Shown here piece after piece: positions 58,582 through 64,000 of a stretch of DNA of 64,000 bases. A program made the position numbers and the translations under genes. The notes below the pieces were generated by a model that was not told the origin of the DNA, did not search any database, and was given only the letters and a program-made list of their open reading frames with translations. The DNA lies in NCBI RefSeq assembly GCF_019793465.1, contig NZ_JAILYJ010000019.1, positions 1-64,000 on the forward strand, in the 5' to 3' direction. Position 1 is the stretch's first letter; the number at the start of each line of letters is the position of its first letter. Origin of the DNA: Rhizobium croatiense. Its GTDB lineage: Bacteria > Pseudomonadota > Alphaproteobacteria > Rhizobiales > Rhizobiaceae.

Positions 58582-58729
58582 AAAATTTCTCCGCAGCGTT
58601 ATTGGGTCAAGTTGATTGCCGGCGACCGTAACAGGGCATGCGATCGGCGCCGAACCCGCGTCGCCGGCATCCTCAGCGCCGCCCGAGAGGCGGTCTTTTC
58701 CGAAACGTCACATTCCCAGCGAGCGCTGG

Positions 58730-59413
58730 TCAACGTTGATCGAGCAATTTGATCTGGAGATCTTCCCAATGCTCCTGGAATGCATCCCGCGCCGTATCGT
58801 AGTGACGGCTCCTCAAGCTGTTGATGAGCCGCTCGTGTTCTTCCGCCATTTCTTCAGCGGTGGAGTAGAAATCCTGCCGCTGTGCGAGAAGAAGCTCGAT
58901 CTCGCCCTCAAGGTCCGAATAGGTCCGCTTGAGCCGAGGGCTACCGCTGGAGGCGATGATCGCTCGGTGGAAGTCGCGGTCCGCAGCAACCAGCAGGGAT
59001 CTGTCGGAGGACAGCGTCGACCTGTGCATGACATCGACAGCCTCCAGCGCCTGAGACGGGATAATGCCGGTCAGCACGATCAGACGTATGGCCTCGCCTT
59101 CAATGGCGCCGCGCACCCGCGTGATATCCACAATATCGTCTGGCCCGAATTCGGGCACCACAAAGCCCCGGTTCGGTATCTGACGCAACAGACCTTGCGT
59201 GACGAGCACCTGGGCTGCTGTACGGAACGTGTGCCGCGAGGTCGAATGCTCTTCGCACATCTTCACGTCGCGTAGGAACTCGCCCGGTTGGAAGTCCCCC
59301 GACAAGATTCGCCGTCGCAAGGCGTGAGTCAGGACCTCCACTGCGCTGGCGGGCAAAGGCTCGACGTTCATCTCTGGATCTTCGGCTCGGTTCTTGGTGG
59401 GTAGCGACGGCAT
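58730..59413 (-). CDS. GntR-family regulator (FCD domain)
   Basis: This 227-residue protein has an N-terminal winged HTH (about residues 22-85, with TSRHTFRTAAQVLVTQGLL) and an FCD ligand domain (about 95-220, DRDFHRAIIASSGS). FCD-type GntR proteins respond to organic acids or amino acid derivatives. It lies between the PLP enzyme and tartrate dehydrogenase genes, all on the minus strand, so local control is likely. A later start at 59371 is possible. Confidence 0.85.
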   Translation of the reverse strand: MPSLPTKNRAEDPEMNVEPLPASAVEVLTHALRRRILSGDFQPGEFLRDVKMCEEHSTSRHTFRTAAQVLVTQGLLRQIPNRGFVVPEFGPDDIVDITRVRGAIEGEAIRLIVLTGIIPSQALEAVDVMHRSTLSSDRSLLVAADRDFHRAIIASSGSPRLKRTYSDLEGEIELLLAQRQDFYSTAEEMAEEHERLINSLRSRHYDTARDAFQEHWEDLQIKLLDQR

Positions 59414-59516
59414 GGCTCTGGCTTTGCTCGTTGTTTATGTCGTATACCTACGCCACATGCGGCGGCGCAGGGCAAGGGAGATGATATCGTACCTCCGCCC
59501 CGCATGCTGACGGGTC

Positions 59517-60887
59517 CTAGATCTGCACGGACCGAAGCGCCTCGTCGACGCCTTCGAGCAAACGCGCCGCGTTGGCTGATGTGAAGATGAGCGGGGGCCT
59601 GATCTTCAGGATATGTGCGTCCGCTCCCGTCGCGGAAATGAGGATGCGCCTGTCGCGCAGGGCATTGACCGCCGCAAGCGCTCGGTCCATGTCGGGTGTT
59701 TTCCGGTCCCTGTCCGTAACGAGTTCGACGGCGAAATAGAGGCCGGCCCCACGAACATCGCCGACAAAATCGTATTTTTTCTGCAGGCTCCGGAGGCCGT
59801 CGAGGATTTCGCCGCCGACCTTGACGGCATTGTCCAACAGGCCTTCCTCGAGGATAGTGTCGAGCACGGCTCTTGCTGCGGCGATAGCGACGGAGTTGCC
59901 GCCAAACGTATTGAAGTAGCGCATGCTGGATCCGAATTCGGCAACGAGTTCGGGCCGCAGCACCACGCCGGCAACAGGATAGCCGTTGCCCATGGGTTTG
60001 CCCATTGTGACGATGTCCGGATCGACCTTGTGACGGCTGTGGCCCCAAAGATGGGTGCCGGTCCGCCCGAATCCGGATTGCACCTCGTCGGCAATGAACA
60101 GGCCGCCAGCCTTGCGCACAACTTCCGCCACCGGCGCTAATACGTCCGTCGGATCAACGTAGAGACCATCGGAGGAGAAGACGGAATCGGCGATGAAGGC
60201 CGCGAAGCCGCCGCCATGCCGCTCCATGTCGGTGATCTGCCGCGCGACATCCTCCGCCATCCGCCGGCCGATTTCCTCGACGGGCAGGCGATAGGAATCC
60301 GGCGCGGCGACCGTGCGAAGATAGGGATCCAAAGCCGACTTCCTGCCGAGTGACGGAGAGATTGCCGCCACCGCGCCGCTGTTGCCGTGATAGGCTTCCG
60401 CCGTGACGATGACGCCGGTTTTGCGTGTGTGGTAACGCGCGATCCGCAAGGCGAGATCGTTGGCTTCCGAGCCCGTGCAGGTGAACATCGCGCATCCGGT
60501 CCGACCGAGTTCGCCACCGAACGTATTGATCAGGGCTTCGGCATAGTCCAGCAGCGGCTCCTGCATGTAACGCGTGTGGGTACAGAGTACCTCGAGCTGC
60601 TTCTGGATCGCCTCGACCACACGCGGATGCGAGTGACCCAGCGACACCACGTTGTTGTAGGCGTCGAGATATTCGTTGCCGTGCTTGTCATAGAGGAAGA
60701 CGCCCTTCGCACGGGAGATCTCAACCGGCGACTTGTAGAAGAGCCGATAAGCAGGCCCGAGCAGCCTTTGCCGCCTGGCGACATGTGCCAGATCTTCACT
60801 TGTGAGATGAGAGGTGTCCTGAGGGTTGAAGCCATTCGGCATGTCGCCACGGAAGCCCTTGGGCAGGGTAGTCGCTTGTTTGGACAT
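59517..60887 (-). CDS. Class III PLP enzyme, candidate phosphohydroxylysine phospho-lyase
   Basis: This class III aminotransferase-fold enzyme of 456 residues shows CTGSEANDLALRIAR, LFIADEVQSGFGRTGTHLWG and the PLP lysine in VTMGKPMGNGYPV. The MGKPMGNGYPV and RYMQEPLLDYAE segments resemble the AGXT2L group, whose members include ethanolamine-phosphate and 5-phosphohydroxylysine phospho-lyases rather than true transaminases. The kinase gene directly upstream (8 bases) encodes an APH-type enzyme like hydroxylysine kinase, which fits a two-step route to 2-aminoadipate semialdehyde. A simple aminotransferase role remains possible. Confidence 0.8.
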   Translation of the reverse strand: MSKQATTLPKGFRGDMPNGFNPQDTSHLTSEDLAHVARRQRLLGPAYRLFYKSPVEISRAKGVFLYDKHGNEYLDAYNNVVSLGHSHPRVVEAIQKQLEVLCTHTRYMQEPLLDYAEALINTFGGELGRTGCAMFTCTGSEANDLALRIARYHTRKTGVIVTAEAYHGNSGAVAAISPSLGRKSALDPYLRTVAAPDSYRLPVEEIGRRMAEDVARQITDMERHGGGFAAFIADSVFSSDGLYVDPTDVLAPVAEVVRKAGGLFIADEVQSGFGRTGTHLWGHSRHKVDPDIVTMGKPMGNGYPVAGVVLRPELVAEFGSSMRYFNTFGGNSVAIAAARAVLDTILEEGLLDNAVKVGGEILDGLRSLQKKYDFVGDVRGAGLYFAVELVTDRDRKTPDMDRALAAVNALRDRRILISATGADAHILKIRPPLIFTSANAARLLEGVDEALRSVQI

Positions 60888-60895
60888 TGCTGTTC

Positions 60896-61972
60896 CTATC
60901 GTGTCAGAAGATCGGAAATCTGCGCGGTCGAAATTGAGTGGAACCACTCGAGGTGGGCCCAGCCGGCTTCTGTATTGCGTAGAATATAGCGGCTATTCTC
61001 GGGGAAGATCTCTGCGCGCCAGCATGTCAGCAGCGCACGAACCGCAAGGCGGCCCATCGACAGGAAGGGAATGAGCCGGAGCTCCTCATCCGTCAGCTCG
61101 GCATGGCGGAGATAACCGCGCAGAACGTCGCGCGCTTCGTCGAACAGGTCTCGCCGGTTCCCATGGTCGAATGTTTTTGGCATCTGGTTCATCAACGCCG
61201 TGGAGACATCGACGGCGATAGCGGTACGAACCGCATCGCCGAAGTCGATGACGCCGGTCAGGAACTGTGGATTGGTGTGATCGACGACCAGGTTCGACGT
61301 ATTGAAGTCGTTGTGGAGCACTTGCCGCCGGCACAGATCGAGCTTCGGCTTGATTTCGGCAAACCGCTCGAGCGCACGGACGGTCCAGGCCCGCTTGCCG
61401 CCCTCAGGGATGAAGCTCAATAGATCGGTGAGGTCGAGCAGATGGGTGACGTCCCATGCCACCGTCCGGTCATCTGCGGGGTGCGAGAAATCGGCCATGG
61501 AATGACGCAGTTTTGCTAGGATTTCGCCGATCCGTTCGCGCTGTGGAGCTGTGCAGGAAGTCCGGTCGAGCGGGGTGCCGGCAAGGAAGGTAATAAGGCG
61601 CGCGACTCGCCGCTCGCCGCCACTCGTAGTGACGGTCGGCAAATCCGCCCCGTCGACATCGCGAAATGTGCGGGGAATTGGTAGATCAGGGGCTCGCTGC
61701 TCCAAATGACGCATCAGCGACACCTGGAAATCGAGTTCCTCGATCCGCTCAGAAGGATGAGCGATTTTCAATACAAACTTCCCCTGGGCGGCGCAGTCGA
61801 GGAGGAACGTGTCGTCCTTTTCTGTTTCAAAGCGCGTTGCCGAGCCGCGCGTGCCATATAGCCGCTCGGCAATTCGTTCGGCTTCCGCAGTGCCCACGGT
61901 ATGGCACGCCTCGGAAAGCTCAGGGACGCGGGCTGGCCCGCATTGATGCTTGTAACCCATCTTCAAACTCAT
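60896..61972 (-). CDS. APH-fold kinase, candidate hydroxylysine kinase
   Basis: This 358-residue aminoglycoside-phosphotransferase-fold kinase has the catalytic loop VLHNDFNTSNLV and the metal-binding TGVIDFGDAVRTAIAVD intact, in contrast to the pseudokinase at 34001. The FVLKIAHPSERIEELDFQ ATP-binding strand is also present. Its overall form matches hydroxylysine kinase-like proteins that phosphorylate small amino-alcohols. It forms an operon with the PLP phospho-lyase-like gene. Substrate is inferred from this pairing. Confidence 0.8.
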   Translation of the reverse strand: MSLKMGYKHQCGPARVPELSEACHTVGTAEAERIAERLYGTRGSATRFETEKDDTFLLDCAAQGKFVLKIAHPSERIEELDFQVSLMRHLEQRAPDLPIPRTFRDVDGADLPTVTTSGGERRVARLITFLAGTPLDRTSCTAPQRERIGEILAKLRHSMADFSHPADDRTVAWDVTHLLDLTDLLSFIPEGGKRAWTVRALERFAEIKPKLDLCRRQVLHNDFNTSNLVVDHTNPQFLTGVIDFGDAVRTAIAVDVSTALMNQMPKTFDHGNRRDLFDEARDVLRGYLRHAELTDEELRLIPFLSMGRLAVRALLTCWRAEIFPENSRYILRNTEAGWAHLEWFHSISTAQISDLLTR

Positions 61973-62456
61973 TCCTGTCCCGCCTCGGAAGGGCAGTTCG
62001 ATGACTTCAGTATCTCATACTTCAGTTTTTGTACAACAATTTTATTTCGACGACGAATGGGATCAAGCTCAGCTTTTCTGATGATTTCAAGCTTAATCAA
62101 TAAAAAGACACATTTACAATGCGTTGATGGCTGTTTTGGTGGCGAGTGGCACCCGTCGCCGAGAAACTTCAGGGGCCGAAGATGCAAAAATTGTTGGACA
62201 ATCAGTTGCCATTGCAGGAAAGATATGCAAGTGTGCTCCCACTGGTCGGAATGCAGCGAACACGTCGGATTGATCCGCTTTGGTGGATTGGCCCGGCATC
62301 TGAAAAGGCAGAGGAAATTGACCAGATTCCCAAAGGTACCTGCCGCGTCCGCATTGGGGGTCCGTCGGGACCGCGACCTCTTTAGACAGGCGGCATCCCC
62401 GCCAAATGACCTTGGATAGGCACACCGTGCCATGAAAATTGGAAGGAATACACGCG
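61973..62456. other. Divergent intergenic region
   Basis: 484 bases lie between the kinase (minus) and the HAD hydrolase (plus). Promoters for both must be here; the AT-rich part around 62020-62115 is the likely place. Overlapping short frames on both strands (61901-62433) lack motifs and are not called. Confidence 0.4.
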
Positions 62457-63146
62457 ATGACTCAATTTCGACCGAAGTACGTGACCTTCGACTGCTACGG
62501 CACGCTCACCAATTTCGACATGGCCGGCGCAGCGCGACGCGTCTACGGCGAGCGCCTCTCCCCTGAAGCGATGTCAGCCTTCGTCGAGGCTTTCAGGGGC
62601 TATCGCCTCGACGAGGTGCTGGGCCCATGGAAACCGTTCGTTGAAGTGGTTCACAATTCAATCGAACGCAGTTGCAAACGCATTGGCATCCCGTTCAAAC
62701 CCGAAGACGCGCAACGCATCTATGATGAGGTGCCAACCTGGGGTCCGCACCCGGACGTTCCGGCTGGCCTGTCCAAAGTGGCGAAGGAAATTCCGCTGGT
62801 CATCCTGTCGAACTCCATGAACAGCCTGATCATGTCGAACGTGGAAAAGTTGGGCGCACCCGTCCATATGGTAATCACGGCAGAAGAAGTCGGGGCATAC
62901 AAACCTCTGATGAAGGGCTTCGAATACATGCTCGACAAGCTCGGCTGCGGACCGGAAGACATTACTCATGTCTCCTCATCCTTCCGCTACGACCTGATGA
63001 CCGCCTATGACCTGGGCATCAAGAGCAAGGTCTGGGTCAACCGCGGCCATGAGCCCGCCAATCCCTATTACGAATACACCGAGATCAAGGATATCGGCGG
63101 GCTAGCGGCCGCCGTTGGCCTGGAGCCAGCCCTCAAGCGCGCCTGA
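62457..63146 (+). CDS. HAD-family hydrolase (haloacid dehalogenase type II-like)
   Basis: This 229-residue HAD-superfamily enzyme has the nucleophile in VTFDCYGTLTNF, motif II Ser in VILSNSMNS and motif III Lys in GAYKPLMKGF. The final motif reads VSSSFRYDLMTAYDLG. In L-2-haloacid dehalogenases it is SSN-x-x-D, so the active-site Asn is Ser here. Dehalogenation is therefore uncertain, and another small organic substrate is possible. GGAAGG precedes ATG 62457. An intrinsic terminator follows at 63183. Confidence 0.85.
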   Translation: MTQFRPKYVTFDCYGTLTNFDMAGAARRVYGERLSPEAMSAFVEAFRGYRLDEVLGPWKPFVEVVHNSIERSCKRIGIPFKPEDAQRIYDEVPTWGPHPDVPAGLSKVAKEIPLVILSNSMNSLIMSNVEKLGAPVHMVITAEEVGAYKPLMKGFEYMLDKLGCGPEDITHVSSSFRYDLMTAYDLGIKSKVWVNRGHEPANPYYEYTEIKDIGGLAAAVGLEPALKRA

Positions 63147-63182
63147 AAAGTCAGGGCTCAGGCGCTGTGACGACGATGGATC

Positions 63183-63209
63183 GGGGCGGTCCGTTCGCCC
63201 CTTCTCTTT
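63183..63209 (+). terminator. Rho-independent terminator after the HAD gene
   Basis: GGGGCG (63183-63188) pairs with CGCCCC (63196-63201) around GTCCGTT, followed by TTCTCTTT. Position 37 bases after the HAD stop fits. The remainder of 63147-63542 contains no gene. Confidence 0.65.
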
Positions 63210-63542
63210 AGTCTGAAGGAGAGCAGGCATCGGCTTTCGGGGACCCAACCGCACGCGTGACCTGCTGGCCTTAGAGACGACGGTATGATCCGAGCTTAAC
63301 GCAACGGCACGTGGGACTTAGCAGGCGTTTGTTGCGAGTCGCTATCGCTGTCCGCTTCCGCGTTTGATCGGCGAGTTCGAAATTGCACGGGTCGGCTAGT
63401 CTTCCTCTTCATGAGTGAAGACGTGGCCTGAGGTGACACTGAACTTCGACCCCGCTCGGCCTGTTTCCTGGGATCTCCCGTTTGACTGTGTTCACAGCAT
63501 CTTGCGCAGGCATCCGAAACGGCTACACCGCACTGTGACCAT

Positions 63543-64000
63543 TCACTCGTTCGAAAAACCGGCTATGCCCTTGATCTCGGTAAACTCGTGCAGTCCGAAC
63601 TTGCCGTATTCCCGACCGTTGCCGGATTGCTTGTAGCCGCCGAAAGGGGCGGCACTGTCCCAGGCGGCGCTGTTGAGGCGGACGCTACCGGCGCGCAGCC
63701 TGCCTGCGAGCGCACGCGCTTCCTTCGGATCGCCCTGAATGTAGGCCGCTAGACCGTAGGGCGTATCGTTGGCGATCGCGATCGCTTCATCCTCACTGTC
63801 ATAGCCGATGATCGACAGCACCGGGCCGAAGATTTCCTCCCGCGCAATCGTCATCTGATTGGTGACGCGCGCAAACACTGTCGGGCGCACGTAATAGCCG
63901 GAATTGAGATGCGCAGGGCGACCAGGGCCGCCGGCGACGAGCTCCGCTCCTTCTGCGATGCCGCGTTCGATCAACACCTGGATCTTGTCAAACTGGGCGG
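63543..64000 (-). CDS. Aldehyde dehydrogenase, C-terminal part (cut by window end)
   Basis: The C-terminal 152 residues or so of an aldehyde dehydrogenase are visible: AREEIFGPVLSIIGYDSEDE, NDTPYGLAAYIQG and APFGGYKQSGNGREYGKFG. The frame is open to the window edge, so the catalytic Cys and N-terminal domain lie outside. It resembles the intact gene at 28182-29609 more than the other dehydrogenases here. Substrate is unknown. Confidence 0.88.
   Translation of the reverse strand, partial: AQFDKIQVLIERGIAEGAELVAGGPGRPAHLNSGYYVRPTVFARVTNQMTIAREEIFGPVLSIIGYDSEDEAIAIANDTPYGLAAYIQGDPKEARALAGRLRAGSVRLNSAAWDSAAPFGGYKQSGNGREYGKFGLHEFTEIKGIAGFSNE

Noticed and set aside
1..64000. CRISPR arrays, tRNA or rRNA genes
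   Set aside because: No regularly spaced repeats and no recognisable tRNA or rRNA sequence were seen on reading both strands; a dedicated scan (for example a covariance-model search) could still find a tRNA.

Overview
This window reads as part of a large repABC plasmid (or chromid) from a Rhizobiales bacterium, most likely Rhizobiaceae (Rhizobium/Agrobacterium/Sinorhizobium group). The evidence is a complete repA-repB-repC operon, parS palindromes of the repABC type, an antisense ctRNA locus between repB and repC, SyrB-like proteins, and a DUF1612 protein of the RHE_PE00001 type. High-GC codon use and the abundance of Lrp, LysR and ABC-uptake genes agree with this. No rRNA, tRNA, CRISPR array or intact insertion sequence was recognised.

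Layout. 0.3-3.3 kb: an AbiE-type toxin-antitoxin pair and two SyrB-like genes. 3.3-8.1 kb: the replication/partition module on the minus strand, with three parS sites beyond repC, one of them overlapping the repC stop codon. 8.4-10.8 kb: a tyrosine recombinase and the DUF1612 protein. 11-25 kb: a dense defence island. It holds a CBASS locus (CD-NTase, stand-alone E2-like protein, HNH-SAVED Cap5 effector) divergent from an HTH regulator and a metallopeptidase matching CapH/CapP. It then holds a SIR2-domain protein, a ShosTA-like phosphoribosyltransferase/SLOG pair whose SLOG partner carries a C-terminal HTH, and a three-gene ABC-3C-like operon (zinc-hook SMC-like ATPase, middle component, FAD/NAD-binding Rossmann effector). 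25-28 kb: unrecognised ORFs followed by gene debris with single-base frameshifts.

28-58 kb is a catabolic island for amino acids that appears to converge on aspartate 4-semialdehyde and fumarate. The minus-strand run has homoserine dehydrogenase, an aldehyde dehydrogenase, DapA, aspartate ammonia-lyase, a homoserine-kinase-like pseudokinase and an Lrp regulator. The divergent plus-strand run has a class III aminotransferase, a complete polar amino acid ABC transporter, a cupin, an FAD amine oxidase and an EutB/EutC pair. An ArgE-GhrA-cupin operon lies upstream. Downstream are a threonine aldolase, two decayed genes, GabD and a third cupin. Plasmid-borne homoserine catabolism clusters are known in Rhizobium leguminosarum, and this is the closest functional model I can offer.

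57.5-64 kb holds a second catabolic set on the minus strand: an APH-type kinase next to a class III PLP enzyme (the arrangement expected for hydroxylysine kinase plus phospholyase), a GntR regulator and a tartrate dehydrogenase. A HAD-family hydrolase follows, then an aldehyde dehydrogenase cut by the window edge.

The most noteworthy items are the CBASS locus with its shared divergent operator candidates, the ShosTA-like fusion, the ABC-3C-like system with a redox-type effector, the homoserine-kinase pseudokinase, and a pair of identical-format inverted repeats linking a LysR gene to the threonine aldolase.
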